The notes: a model not told the origin generated them from the letters alone. A DNA stretch of 64,000 nt from Inquilinus sp052078665 (GCF_052078665.1 NZ_JBQJIK010000010.1:1-64000); one strand, 5' to 3'. Positions 24,540-33,910 are shown, counted from the stretch's first letter. Program-made: numbers and translations.

Positions 24540-25862
24540 ATGGACGTCGTCTTACTCTACCAGTCCAAGCTGACCACGGCCGAGGAGGCCGTGGCGGCGA
24601 TCCCCTCCGGCTCCCGCCTGTCGATGGGCTTGTCCGCGGCCGAGCCGCCTGCGCTGCTGCGGGCACTGGCCGACCGCGCCGCCGCCGGAGCGGTCGGGGA
24701 TCTCAGGGTCTACTACTACGAGGCCGCACGGACCGCCGGCGACACGATCCTCCGCTACGAGCTGAACGACCGCATCCGCCCCTATTGCATGTTCCTCAGC
24801 GGGGTCGAGCGGGCGCTGATCAAGCGGGGAATGGAGGAGGGTGGCCGCAAGGTGGTCGACTACGTGCCATCGACCTTCCACCAGGCCGTGCGGCTGATGA
24901 CGGAGGAGATCGGCATCGACACCTTCGTCTGCACCGTCTCACCGATGGATCGGCACGGCTATTTCAGCTTCGGCACCGGCAACGACTACTCGACCAAGGT
25001 CGCCCGCTCGGCCAAGCGGCTGCTGGTCGAGGTCAACCAGAACATGCCGCGGGTGTTCGGCGAAGGCGCGCAGCTGCATGTGTCGGAGGTGGGCGCGATC
25101 GTCGAGAACCACGTGCCGCTGCTGGAGCTGCCGGGCCGCGACCCGGCGCCGGAGGACGAGGCCATCGGCCGCATCGTCGCCGGCCTGGTCCCGGACGGCG
25201 CCTGCCTGCAGATGGGCGTCGGCGCTTTGCCCAATCTGGTCTGCGCCGCGCTGCGGGACCGCAATGATCTGGGTGTGCACACAGAGGCCCTGAACCAGGG
25301 CCTGGTCGACCTCATCCGTGCCGGAACCGTGACCAACCGGCGCAAGGTACTCGACCGCGGCAAGTCGGTGTTCACCTTCGCCATGGGGCCGAAGGCGATG
25401 TTTGACTTCCTCGCCGACAACCCGGCGATCCAGAGCCGGCCGGTGGACTATGTCAACGATCCGCGGATCATTTCGCAGAATGACAATGTCATCTCGATCA
25501 ACGCCACGATCCAGATCGACCTGACCGGGGCGTGCAACTCCGAGCACATGCTCGGCCACCAATACAGCGCCTCCGGCGGGCAGCTGGACTTTGTGCGCGG
25601 CGCCTATGCCTCTCGGGGCGGCAAGTCGATCATCGCCGCGCGTTCGACGGCGGCCAAGGGCACGGTCTCGCGCATCGTCCCGCGGCTCGAGGGGCCGGTG
25701 ACGACACCGCGCATCGATACACATCATATCGTCACCGAGTTCGGCGCGGCGAACCTGAAAGGCTTGTCCTCGACGGAGCGCGCCCGGGCCCTGATCGGCC
25801 TGGCCCATCCCGACTATCGCGACGAGCTGACCGAGGCCGCGAAGCAGTTTCACCTGCTCTGA
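24540..25862 (+). CDS. ripA: Acetyl-CoA hydrolase/transferase (Cat1) family CoA-transferase, candidate itaconate CoA-transferase
   Basis: 440 residues, two CoA-transferase domains. The catalytic Glu lies in GVHTEALNQGLVDL near residue 247, matching the family's HTE block. The GxGxxP-type pocket reads GVGALPNLVC, and YSASGGQLDFVRGAYASRGGKSI is the second conserved block. Close in type to 4-hydroxybutyrate CoA-transferase and to RipA. It would activate a dicarboxylate with CoA from succinyl- or acetyl-CoA. It follows the hydratase by 27 bp with AAGGAGA before the ATG. Together the three products would turn itaconate (or mesaconate) into acetyl-CoA and pyruvate. Confidence 0.8.
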   Translation: MDVVLLYQSKLTTAEEAVAAIPSGSRLSMGLSAAEPPALLRALADRAAAGAVGDLRVYYYEAARTAGDTILRYELNDRIRPYCMFLSGVERALIKRGMEEGGRKVVDYVPSTFHQAVRLMTEEIGIDTFVCTVSPMDRHGYFSFGTGNDYSTKVARSAKRLLVEVNQNMPRVFGEGAQLHVSEVGAIVENHVPLLELPGRDPAPEDEAIGRIVAGLVPDGACLQMGVGALPNLVCAALRDRNDLGVHTEALNQGLVDLIRAGTVTNRRKVLDRGKSVFTFAMGPKAMFDFLADNPAIQSRPVDYVNDPRIISQNDNVISINATIQIDLTGACNSEHMLGHQYSASGGQLDFVRGAYASRGGKSIIAARSTAAKGTVSRIVPRLEGPVTTPRIDTHHIVTEFGAANLKGLSSTERARALIGLAHPDYRDELTEAAKQFHLL

Positions 25863-25896
25863 GCCGAGCGCCGCAACGAGGACACGGGAGAACATC

Positions 25897-26081
25897 ATGG
25901 TTGCCGACCAGATGGTCGAGACCCTCGCCGCCGCCGGCGTCGAGCAAATCTACGGCATCGTGGGCGACAGCCTGAACGGCTTCACCGACTCGCTGCGGCG
26001 CGCCATGGCGGCATCTGGTGGCTACATGTCCGGCACGAGGGCGTCGCGGCCTTCGCCGCCGGCGCCTATGGGCGGCCGATG
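25897..26081 (+). pseudogene. poxB: poxB (pyruvate:quinone oxidoreductase) 5' fragment, frameshifted and truncated
   Basis: The ATG at 25897 with GGGAGA upstream begins VADQMVETLAAAGVEQIYGI then VGDSLNGFTDSLRR, the ThDP-binding N-terminus of PoxB. After about residue 40 the homology continues in the next frame (GIWWLHVRHEGVAAFAAGAYG) and then stops near 26075. More than 500 residues are missing. The gene was evidently the fourth of the CoA-transferase operon before being cut by the left junction of the island. Confidence 0.85.
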
Positions 26082-26378
26082 GTCTGTAAAAGACCGAACT
26101 CCGCCGGTGTAGCGGAAGTCCGCTTCCGGAACGCGCTCGCGATGTCTCCTATCGGGGCCTCTCGACAGGGCCTCGCGAGCGCAAAGGGCCGGCTGCGGCC
26201 AGTCCGGTGGGCGCCCGCTTTGAGGACAGCTCGGCCATGTCTGCAAATGGCGCACTCCAGCCCGCCTGGGCTGTCCGCAAATGGCCGGATCGGTTGGGTT
26301 CGGGCGGCGTCGTGGAGCCTTTCGCCAACGCCCGGTCACGGCCGACAGGGCACGGTCGCGCCGTGATCCTGCGACAGG
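26082..26378. other. Non-coding stretch at the left junction of the island
   Basis: Nothing codes here convincingly. Short echoes such as TGTCTGCAAATGG (26237) and TGTCCGCAAATGG (26273) look like duplicated non-coding debris. It separates the broken poxB from the first island gene. Confidence 0.5.
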
Positions 26379-27158
26379 CTATGCAGCGTGTTCCTGCAGG
26401 TCGCCGGCCACGAGGCTCCAGATGCGTCGCTTCAGCGCTCCATAGGCAGCCAGGAGTTGAGCCTCGATATCACGTGGTCTGGGCAGATCGTTCTCGATCA
26501 CGGCGGCAATCCGGCCGGGACGGGGCGACATCACCACGATCCGGTCGGCCATCACCAGCGCCTCGTCGATATTGTGCGTGACGAAAACCACCGTCTTGCC
26601 GCTGTGGGCCTGAATGCGCATGAGCTCGCCTTGCAGCACCTCGCGCGTCATCGCGTCGAGCGCGGCAAAGGGCTCGTCCATCAGGAGCACCTGCGGATCG
26701 GCGGCGAGGCAGCGCGCGAGCGTCACGCGTTGCTGCATGCCGCCGGAGAGTTCGACCGGGTAGTGCTCCGCGAAGCCCGACAGTCCGACCAGCTCGATGA
26801 AGCGCTCGGCGATATCGCGTCGCTCTCCGCGTCGGAGACCTTTCATCTTCGGACCGAAGGCGACGTTCTCGCGAACGGTCTTCCATGGGAAGAGCGCATA
26901 GGACTGGAAAACCATGCCGCAGCGCGGGTCGATGCTTCGTATTCCCTCGCCGCGCAGGCTGACGTCCCCGCTCGTCGGCGCGACGAAGCCGGCGAACATG
27001 TTGAGCAAGGTGGATTTGCCGCAACCGGAGGCGCCGAGCAGGCAGAGGAACTCGCCTTCGCGCACGTCGAGCGTGACGTTGCTCAGGGCCAGCACGCCGC
27101 CACCATGACGGCCGCCGAAGCGCTTCGAGACAGTGTTGGCCGACAGGATGGTGGTCAT
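26379..27158 (-). CDS. ABC transporter ATP-binding protein (SsuB/TauB type)
   Basis: 259-residue ATPase. Walker A LGASGCGKST near residue 45, Q-loop MVFQSYALFPWKTV, signature LSGGMQQRVTLARCL, Walker B VLLMDEPFAALD and H-loop VTHNID. The FPWKTV Q-loop segment is typical of the nitrate/sulfonate/taurine group. Last gene of a seven-gene minus-strand operon that begins at the aminotransferase (33887). Works with the permease (27172) and binding protein (28040). Composition is less GC-biased than the flanking core genes. Confidence 0.92.
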   Translation of the reverse strand: MTTILSANTVSKRFGGRHGGGVLALSNVTLDVREGEFLCLLGASGCGKSTLLNMFAGFVAPTSGDVSLRGEGIRSIDPRCGMVFQSYALFPWKTVRENVAFGPKMKGLRRGERRDIAERFIELVGLSGFAEHYPVELSGGMQQRVTLARCLAADPQVLLMDEPFAALDAMTREVLQGELMRIQAHSGKTVVFVTHNIDEALVMADRIVVMSPRPGRIAAVIENDLPRPRDIEAQLLAAYGALKRRIWSLVAGDLQEHAA

Positions 27159-27171
27159 GATCGCTCTCCGA

Positions 27172-28017
27172 TCAGGGCGTGCGCCGGTTGCGTTCCCAGG
27201 GCAGGAGCCAGGCCTCGATGCGGTTGGCTGCGAGGTCGGCGATCAGCACGGTTGCCGAGATGCAGACCATGCCGACCAGCACGAGCGGCATGTTGCCCCA
27301 GTCCTTCGCCGACCAGATCAGGGCGCCGAGCCCGGTCTGGGCCGCGACCATCTCGGCCGAGAGAACGCAGGACCAGGCGATGGCGAGGCTGACCTTGAGG
27401 CCCGCCAGGATTCCCGGCAGCGATCCCGGCAGCACGACCTCGCGCATCACGGCCAGTCTGGAGGCCCCGAGATTGCGCGCCGCCTTGACCAGCAGCGGAT
27501 CGACGCGCTTGGTGCTCTCGACCGTGTAGAGCAGGATGTAGATCCACGAGCCCATGAACACGATCGCGATCTTCTGGCTCTCGCCGATGCCGAGCCAGAG
27601 CATGGTCAGCGGGATCCAGGTGATCGAGGGCAGCGGCCGAAGCAACGAGATCAGCGGGTCGATCACCGCCTTGGCCGGCCACCAGGCGCCCATCACGATG
27701 CCGAGCGGCACGGCGACGACCGCCGCAAGCCCGAAGCCCAGGAACACGCGCCGCGACGAAGCTGCGATCGAGATCCAGAGGTCGGTCGTGCCGGCGATGC
27801 CCCTGGCCTCGGCCGCGACCATCGACGGCGAGGGAAAGAACAGCGGCGAGATCGCTCCGGTCTCGGTCGCCAGTGCCCACAGCCCGTAGAGCGCGAAAAT
27901 GCCGAGGAGGTTGAGCAGGAGAACCGGTCGGCCAAGGCTCGGCAGCCGCCATCTCGGCCGGCTGGCCGGCTCGTCAACGGCGGACAATGCGAGATCGCTG
28001 ATGGCGGGTGTGGACAT
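27172..28017 (-). CDS. ABC transporter permease (SsuC/TauC type)
   Basis: 281 residues with five to six membrane segments after a 35-residue cytoplasmic N-terminus. The EAA loop for ATPase contact reads VKAARNLGASRLAVMREVVLPGSLPGILAGLK near residue 190. Family BPD_transp_1, alkanesulfonate/taurine/pyrimidine-precursor branch. The ATG at 28017 follows the binding-protein gene by 22 bp, and the ATPase gene starts 13 bp after its stop. Confidence 0.9.
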   Translation of the reverse strand: MSTPAISDLALSAVDEPASRPRWRLPSLGRPVLLLNLLGIFALYGLWALATETGAISPLFFPSPSMVAAEARGIAGTTDLWISIAASSRRVFLGFGLAAVVAVPLGIVMGAWWPAKAVIDPLISLLRPLPSITWIPLTMLWLGIGESQKIAIVFMGSWIYILLYTVESTKRVDPLLVKAARNLGASRLAVMREVVLPGSLPGILAGLKVSLAIAWSCVLSAEMVAAQTGLGALIWSAKDWGNMPLVLVGMVCISATVLIADLAANRIEAWLLPWERNRRTP

Positions 28018-28039
28018 GGCTTCGCTCCACTGCGGCGGG

Positions 28040-29044
28040 TCAGGGCTTCGGCACGAAGGCGGTGTTCTCCCAGGCGCGGACATCGGGCTTGACCGGGATC
28101 TTGCCGCTTTCGGCAAGCCAGCCGGCGAGATAGTCCATCTGCTCGCCATGCTTGCGCATGTGCTCGGGCCAATCCTTCGTCCCGTAGTAGGTGAAGCCCT
28201 TGATGCCCGCGAGAACGGCTTCGGGCGGCTGGCGGAAGTAGTGCGCGACCGTCTGCGCCGCCTCCTCGGGATTGGCGTTGACGAAGTCCGCCGCCTTCAT
28301 CACGGCCGCAGCCAGCTTGCCGGCCGAGACCGGGTCCTCTTCTACGAGCTTGCGGGAGATGATCATGATGTCGGGCGCCGACATCGTGCCGAAGCGCTCG
28401 AACATCTCGGTGTCCTTGTCGGTGCCGAGCAGGGCGCCGTCCGGCACGGCCTTCTTCAGCCCGTCGAGGATGGGCTGCCAGATGCAGGCCGCATCGACAT
28501 CGCCACGTGAGAGCGCGAGCTGCATCTCGTTCGGCGGCAGGTTGACGTACTGGATGTCCGACGACGTCAGTCCAGCCTTGGCAAGGAGACCCGCCATGGT
28601 GATCTCGGCCGAGGTGTTGGCTGCGATCTTCTTCCCCTTGAGATCGGCGAAGCTCTTGAAGCCCGGCCGCGCCCAGCAACCCTCGCTGCCGGGGGAGTCG
28701 TCGATGTTGGCAAAGTAGTAGAAGCTGGCATTGCCGCGCGCCATCTCGCTGATCACGGTGGTGCGGCCGAGATTGCTGAAGGCGACGGAGCCGGCGGTCA
28801 GCGCGCGCACCCGGTCGCTCGAGTTCAGCACCACCTGCAGGCTGACATCGAGCCCGGCCTCGGTGAAATAGCCCTTGTCGACGGCGAACAGCACCGGGAC
28901 CATCCCGAGCCATGTGACAGAGCCGGCGAAATCGAGCTTCGGCCTCTCGGCGTCTTGGGCGATGCCGGCGGCGGGAGCCGCGACCGTGGCAAGGCCGAGC
29001 GCGACCGCGAAGGCCGCTGCTGCGAGGAAACGGGGTCTGGCCAT
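28040..29044 (-). CDS. ABC transporter substrate-binding protein (NMT1/TauA/SsuA-like)
   Basis: 334 residues, exported: MARPRFLAAAAFAVALGLAT then AGIAQDAE marks the signal peptide, with cleavage near residue 31. Mature landmarks of the NMT1 family: TWLGMVPVLFAVDKGYFTEAGLDV, then LKGKKIAANTSAEITMAGLLAKAGL and DVDAACIWQP. Binds a small organic anion or amino compound in the periplasm. Which one is not evident; the neighbouring aminotransferase and amine oxidase suggest a nitrogenous compound. Confidence 0.9.
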   Translation of the reverse strand: MARPRFLAAAAFAVALGLATVAAPAAGIAQDAERPKLDFAGSVTWLGMVPVLFAVDKGYFTEAGLDVSLQVVLNSSDRVRALTAGSVAFSNLGRTTVISEMARGNASFYYFANIDDSPGSEGCWARPGFKSFADLKGKKIAANTSAEITMAGLLAKAGLTSSDIQYVNLPPNEMQLALSRGDVDAACIWQPILDGLKKAVPDGALLGTDKDTEMFERFGTMSAPDIMIISRKLVEEDPVSAGKLAAAVMKAADFVNANPEEAAQTVAHYFRQPPEAVLAGIKGFTYYGTKDWPEHMRKHGEQMDYLAGWLAESGKIPVKPDVRAWENTAFVPKP

Positions 29045-29088
29045 GGTCGATCTCCAATCCTGGTCGAGTGGGGTGGACGGCGGTGGGC

Positions 29089-30018
29089 CTAGTAGCCGGC
29101 GACGGTATCGACCTCGTTCACAAGCTCCCGGCCGGAACGGAAACGGCGGACGTTCTCGGCGAAGGTGTCGACGATCGTCCTGATGCTTGCCGTCGAGGAG
29201 CAATGAGGCGTGACATGGAGGTTCGGCACGTCCCAGAGGGGGCTGTCCTTCGGCAGCGGTTCGACCGGAAAGGCGTCGATCGTGGCGGCGCGAAGCCGTC
29301 CGTTCCGCAACGCGGCGACCAGGTCGGCCTCGACCAGGTGCCCGCCGCGCCCGGCCGAGATCACGACGCCGCCTGGCGGCATGCCCGCGAAGGTCGCGGC
29401 GCTCAGGATGCCGCGCGTCGTCTGCGTCAGCGGCAGCAGGTTGATCAGGATCTCGGTGCGGGCGAGAAATTCATCGAAGCCATCAGGTCCGGCAAAGCAG
29501 GTGACGCCCGGCACCGCATGGCGCGAGCGCGACCATGCGGCGGTGTCGTAGCCGACGCCGGCAAGGCGCTCGGCCGCGAGGCGGCCCATCTGGCCAAGCC
29601 CCATCACGCCGACGCGGACCTCGCGCGCGGAGCGCATGATCTTGTAGGCCCATTCGTGCTGCTGCTGGGCGGCGAGGAAATGCGCGATGTCGCGGTGGTG
29701 GAACAGCGTCCAGGCGAGGGCGTAGTCGGCCATACGCGAAGCGAAGTCGTGGTCGACGATGCGCACCATCCGGATCCCCTTGGGGAAGTCGGGATCGAGC
29801 AGGTAGTGGTCGATGCCGGCGCCGGTCGCCGACATCAGCTGGAGGTTCCGGAACAGCTTGAGGAAGCCATGCGGCATGCGGAAGACGATGCAGATGTCGA
29901 TCTCGGCGGGATCGCCGGCATCGGGCCATTCGCGGACATCCTCATCGGGCAGCGCGGCGCGGATGCCCTCAATCAGATCGCGTCCGTAGGCGTTGTGGAG
30001 CCAGGCGAGGATGGCCAT
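29089..30018 (-). CDS. D-2-hydroxyacid dehydrogenase, GhrA-like
   Basis: 309 residues. The NAD(P) site reads VRVGVMGLGQMGRLAAERL at about residues 135-153. The catalytic Arg block is NLLPLTQTTRGILSA, the Glu block is AFPVEPLPKDSPLWDVPN, and HCSS carries the catalytic His. Reduces glyoxylate, hydroxypyruvate or another 2-keto acid. In this operon the keto acid could come from the aminotransferase or amine oxidase reactions. Start ATG at 30018, five bases after the upstream stop. Confidence 0.9.
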   Translation of the reverse strand: MAILAWLHNAYGRDLIEGIRAALPDEDVREWPDAGDPAEIDICIVFRMPHGFLKLFRNLQLMSATGAGIDHYLLDPDFPKGIRMVRIVDHDFASRMADYALAWTLFHHRDIAHFLAAQQQHEWAYKIMRSAREVRVGVMGLGQMGRLAAERLAGVGYDTAAWSRSRHAVPGVTCFAGPDGFDEFLARTEILINLLPLTQTTRGILSAATFAGMPPGGVVISAGRGGHLVEADLVAALRNGRLRAATIDAFPVEPLPKDSPLWDVPNLHVTPHCSSTASIRTIVDTFAENVRRFRSGRELVNEVDTVAGY

Positions 30019-30023
30019 GGGCG

Positions 30024-31367
30024 TCAGGATCCGTTTCTGATGGCAGGAGAGCGGGCTGGCGGCGCCTCCCGGCGCGCCTGGCGGTCATCGATGCGGCGAA
30101 TGAGTTCGGCCGCGGCGGCGACGGCCAGCCGCGAGCCCGGCAACCAGGCTCTCCGGCGCCCCGCGGCATCGGGGAACCCCGTCTCCTCGGCCCGTTCACC
30201 ACGGGCTCTTTGCGCAAGAGCCACCCCGAGCGCAGTGCCGAGCCCGATGCCTCGTCCGCTCAGCCCATAGCCGACGAGCAGACCCGGGAGCGGTTCCGTC
30301 AGCCGGGGATATTGGTCCGTCGCCAGATCGACCCAGCCTGACCAGGTCTCGGCAAAGGATTCGATCCCGAGGGCGGGGAAGAGCGTTCGAAGGCGCGCGA
30401 GGCCTTTCGCGAGATCACCCATAGCGCACCCGCTCGCCGGACCTGAGAGCGTGACGATGAGCCGGCCGTCGCCCGTCCGCCTGACGCCGGAGGGCAGCCG
30501 TCGTGTATCGGTCAGCGCCCGGTAGCGCTCGAGAACACCGGCGAGCGACTCCGCCGGCAACGGCGCGGTCGCAGCCTCGTGAATGCGGAACGGCAGAATC
30601 CTGCGCCGCAAGGCCGGCAGGAGATGTCCTGTCTCGATTCCGGCTGCGACGATGACCGTTTCGCAGGCGAGGCTGCCGGCCGGCGTGACAACGCGCCAGC
30701 CGCCAGCCGCCGGTGCGATCCCGATGACGGGACTTTCCTCATGCAGGCGTGCGCCTGCCGCGATCGCGGCGCGAACCAGGCCACGGACATAGGCCAGAGG
30801 ATTGAGCGTGCAGCCGCGCGGCTCGACGAGAGCGCCGTGATAGGCCCCCCCGCCGATCGCGGCCGCCGTTTCGCCGGCGTCGAGGTACGGCAGCGAGACG
30901 CCGCGTCGGCCCCACGCGTCGCGCCGGATGGCAAGCGTTCCCGCGCCCGCAGCCGAATGGGCGGCGAAGAGCAGGCCGCTGTCGTCGAGGTCGCAGGCGA
31001 TGGCGTGGCGGGCGACGTTCTTTCGGACCAGGGCCGGAGCGTCCGCTGCCAGGGCGATGAGCCTTTCTCCGGCGTCCTGCCCGAGATCGGCGACCGCGCG
31101 GGCCGGCTCGGTGCGGAGATAGGGGACGACCTGGCCGAAGGCACGGCCGCTGCCGCCGGCGCCGACGCTCCGCGCCTCCACGAGGCGCACCGAAAGACCT
31201 GCCTGTGCGAGATGGAGGGCCGCGCTCGCTCCGGTGATCCCGGCGCCGATCACGGCGATGTCGGTCCGCACCTCGCTGCGCAGGGGTTCGCCAGCGGGCT
31301 CCCGCTCGCCCGAACCCGCATAGGCTTGCGGCAGCGATGATGTCGTCAGATCGGGATGGCGCGCCAT
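30024..31367 (-). CDS. FAD-dependent amine/amino-acid oxidoreductase (DAO family)
   Basis: 447 residues. The Rossmann FAD motif TDIAVIGAGITGASAALHLAQAG is at about residues 35-57, the GSGRAFGQVVPYLR loop follows, and the C-terminal FAD block reads LLVGYGLSGRGIGLGTALG. Resembles PuuB/ordL-like gamma-glutamylputrescine oxidase and related DAO enzymes. It would oxidise a C-N bond, releasing a keto acid or aldehyde. The ATG at 31367 comes two bases after the MFS stop (TGACCATG), so coupling is tight. Confidence 0.88.
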   Translation of the reverse strand: MARHPDLTTSSLPQAYAGSGEREPAGEPLRSEVRTDIAVIGAGITGASAALHLAQAGLSVRLVEARSVGAGGSGRAFGQVVPYLRTEPARAVADLGQDAGERLIALAADAPALVRKNVARHAIACDLDDSGLLFAAHSAAGAGTLAIRRDAWGRRGVSLPYLDAGETAAAIGGGAYHGALVEPRGCTLNPLAYVRGLVRAAIAAGARLHEESPVIGIAPAAGGWRVVTPAGSLACETVIVAAGIETGHLLPALRRRILPFRIHEAATAPLPAESLAGVLERYRALTDTRRLPSGVRRTGDGRLIVTLSGPASGCAMGDLAKGLARLRTLFPALGIESFAETWSGWVDLATDQYPRLTEPLPGLLVGYGLSGRGIGLGTALGVALAQRARGERAEETGFPDAAGRRRAWLPGSRLAVAAAAELIRRIDDRQARREAPPARSPAIRNGS

Positions 31368-31369
31368 GG

Positions 31370-32614
31370 TCAAGGCTCCGTCACGGGTGGCAGGCCACGT
31401 CGGCGCAGCACGGTTTCAAGGCGCATCAGCAGGAGCGGCGCGGTCCAGGACGCGGCGATGGCGAGCCAGGCCACCCGGTCCATGCCGGCAAGCATGCCGT
31501 TGGGCCTGACGCTCAGCAGCAGCGGCGCCGTGCCGGCGCCGATCGCCTGGGCGAGATTGGTCACGGCCGCCGCCAGCGACTGGAAGGCGGCGCGCTCCGC
31601 GGGCAGCGGCACGCGCGTCGCGGAGCCCTGGCTCACGGTGCTGCGGACGAGCTGCAACACCAGCACCATCGCCAGGATGGGGAGCGCCGGCAGCAGCGGT
31701 GCTTCGCCGAGGAATGCGGCGCCGAGGACGAGCGTGGTCGTGAGCGCAGCGCCCGCAGCGACCGGCAGGGCGCCGAAGCGATCGCTCGTGCGGCCCGCCA
31801 GCGGCACGACCGCGAGCGTGAGCGCGCCGCCCAGCAGATAGACCGCCGAGAGGCCGGTCGGCCCAAGGCCCGTATTGCGCAAGACGAAGACCGGAAGGTT
31901 TGGCGAGACCAGCAGCGCCGAGAAGGAGGCGGCGGCGATCAGCAGAAAGGCGATCAAGCTCGGCTGACCTGCAATCAGCCTGAACACGGCGCGCCATTCG
32001 ACGTTGAAGGGCTTAGCCACGACATCGGACAGATGCCCTCGGTGCGGGCCGATCGCGTAGACGGTCACGGCCGAGATTGCACCGCCGCCGAGAGCCAGGG
32101 CGAGCAGCGCCCAACGCCAACCGCCTGGCATCGCCGCCAGCAGCGTGCCGGCCGGCAGACCGAGTACGAGCGCTAGACCATAGGTGCCGACCAGCCGGCC
32201 GACGGCAAGGCCCCGCCGCTGCGGCGGGACGACATCGCTGGCGACGGCGATGAGAAGGCCCCAGAGCGGACCTGCCGCACAGCCGGCAAGCGCGCGCGTC
32301 AACATCAGCGCGGCCATATCGGGCGCTGCGGCGCTCGCGCCGATCGCGAGCGTGAAGGCGCCGACGCAGCACGCCAGCGCATCGCGGCGGTCGAAGCGGT
32401 CGAGAACGAAGGAGGCCGCGAAGCCGCCCACCGCGGCGGCCAGCGAGTAGACCGCGCCGAGATAGCCGACCGCATCGGCCCGGCCGCCGACCTCCGCGAC
32501 GAGGAACGGCCCAAGCGGAAACATCACCGTGGCGTTCAGCGCCACGACGAAGGCGACCGCGGCGAGCAGGGCCACCAGGCCGCGCTCCGAGAGACCGTTT
32601 GTCGTCGCGAACAT
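31370..32614 (-). CDS. MFS transporter
   Basis: 414 residues, twelve predicted membrane helices. The A-motif-like loop GGFAASFVLDRFDRRDALACC follows helix 2, and GRTSDRFGALP sits between helices 8 and 9. Similar to arabinose-efflux-type (AraJ/YdhP) permeases. The ATG at 32614 has GAAGGG eight bases upstream; the ATG at 32629 is less well placed. Its presence beside a complete ABC importer suggests export of a by-product or a second uptake route. Confidence 0.88.
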   Translation of the reverse strand: MFATTNGLSERGLVALLAAVAFVVALNATVMFPLGPFLVAEVGGRADAVGYLGAVYSLAAAVGGFAASFVLDRFDRRDALACCVGAFTLAIGASAAAPDMAALMLTRALAGCAAGPLWGLLIAVASDVVPPQRRGLAVGRLVGTYGLALVLGLPAGTLLAAMPGGWRWALLALALGGGAISAVTVYAIGPHRGHLSDVVAKPFNVEWRAVFRLIAGQPSLIAFLLIAAASFSALLVSPNLPVFVLRNTGLGPTGLSAVYLLGGALTLAVVPLAGRTSDRFGALPVAAGAALTTTLVLGAAFLGEAPLLPALPILAMVLVLQLVRSTVSQGSATRVPLPAERAAFQSLAAAVTNLAQAIGAGTAPLLLSVRPNGMLAGMDRVAWLAIAASWTAPLLLMRLETVLRRRGLPPVTEP

Positions 32615-32648
32615 GCGATCGCCCTTCATCTGGCCTGGCTCAGGCTTC

Positions 32649-33887
32649 TCACGCGCGTGCCCGCGCCGGAGCAGCGGCGGGCGCAAGCGCAGCGCAGGCC
32701 GAGGCGATACGCTCGATCGCCCGGTCGAGCTTCTCGTCGGACGCCGCATAGGAGAGCCGGAGATGGCCGGGACAGCCGAAGGCCGAACCGTGCACGAGGC
32801 CGATTCCGGCGGCATCGAGCAGGTAGAGCGCGAGATCCTCGTCCGTGGCGATGACACCCCCATCGGGGGCCTGGCTGCCGAGCAGCGCTCCGCAGGACGG
32901 GAAGACGTAGAAGGCGCCCTCGGGCACGCGGCAGGACAGGCCCTCGACGGCATTGAGACCGGCAACGACCTTGTCGCGCCGCCGTTCGAAGGCCGCGACA
33001 TGGTCGGCAATGAAATCCTGCGGTCCATTCAGCGCCGCGACCGCGGCGGCCTGGCTGATGGAGGCGGCGTTGGTCGTCGAATGCGACTGGATCGCCGACA
33101 TCGCCCGGATCAGCGGCTTGGGTCCCCCGGCATAGCCGATGCGCCAGCCGGTCATGCAATAGGTCTTGGAGACGCCATTCATCGTCAGCGTCCGCTCGCG
33201 CAGCTTCGGTTCGACCGCCGCGATCGTTGCAAAACGGAAGCCGCCATAGGTCAGGTGTTCATAGATGTCGTCGGTGAGAATCCAGACCTGCGGATGACGC
33301 AGCAGGACCTCGGCAATTGCCGCGAGTTCCTCCCGCGAATAACCCGCGCCGGAAGGATTGGCGGGCGAGTTCAGGATCAGCCAGCGCGTCCGCTCGGTGA
33401 TTGCCGCCTGGAGAGCCTTCGGGTCGAGGCGGAAGCCGTCCTCCGGTGCGCAGGGCACGATCACCGGCGTGCCTTCGGCCAGCAGAACGATCTCGGGATA
33501 GGACACCCAGTATGGCGCCGGAATCACGACCTCGTCGCCGGCGGAGAGGCTCGCCATCAGCGCGTTGTAGACGACCTGTTTGCCGCCTGTGCCGACGATG
33601 ATCTCGTCCTGGGCATAGGCAAGCCCGTTCTCGCGCTCGAACTTCGCAGCAACGGCGCGACGCAGGGCGGGCGTCCCGTCGACGGCGGTGTACTTCGTTT
33701 CACCGCGGTCGATCGCCTCCTTGGCCGACTGCTTGATATGCGCCGGCGTGTCGAAGTCAGGCTCGCCCGCCACCAGGCTCAGCACGTTGCGTCCCTGTGC
33801 GGCCAGATCGGCGACACGTCCGTTGAGGATGACCGTCGGGGACGGCTTGACCCGCCGGAGGCGCTCCGCTGTCTGGAACATGTTCAT
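32649..33887 (-). CDS. Class I PLP-dependent aminotransferase (AspC-like)
   Basis: 412 residues. The PLP-lysine motif is NGVSKTYCMTGWRIGYAGG near residue 240, with NSPANPSGAGYS, TDDIYEHLTYGG and LRLSYAAS also conserved. Transfers amino groups between an amino acid and a keto acid. First gene of the island operon. A TTGACT/AGAATT promoter and LacI-type operator lie just upstream, divergent from the LacI gene at 34083. The start MNMFQT at 33887 or the next ATG at 33881 are both possible. Confidence 0.92.
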   Translation of the reverse strand: MNMFQTAERLRRVKPSPTVILNGRVADLAAQGRNVLSLVAGEPDFDTPAHIKQSAKEAIDRGETKYTAVDGTPALRRAVAAKFERENGLAYAQDEIIVGTGGKQVVYNALMASLSAGDEVVIPAPYWVSYPEIVLLAEGTPVIVPCAPEDGFRLDPKALQAAITERTRWLILNSPANPSGAGYSREELAAIAEVLLRHPQVWILTDDIYEHLTYGGFRFATIAAVEPKLRERTLTMNGVSKTYCMTGWRIGYAGGPKPLIRAMSAIQSHSTTNAASISQAAAVAALNGPQDFIADHVAAFERRRDKVVAGLNAVEGLSCRVPEGAFYVFPSCGALLGSQAPDGGVIATDEDLALYLLDAAGIGLVHGSAFGCPGHLRLSYAASDEKLDRAIERIASACAALAPAAAPARARA

Positions 33888-33910
33888 TATCCCCAAAATG
33901 GCGTTGGATA

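Noticed and set aside
24540..25862. Calling the CoA-transferase an acetyl-CoA hydrolase
   Set aside because: The family includes both, but linkage with a lyase and a MaoC hydratase favours a dicarboxylate CoA-transferase.
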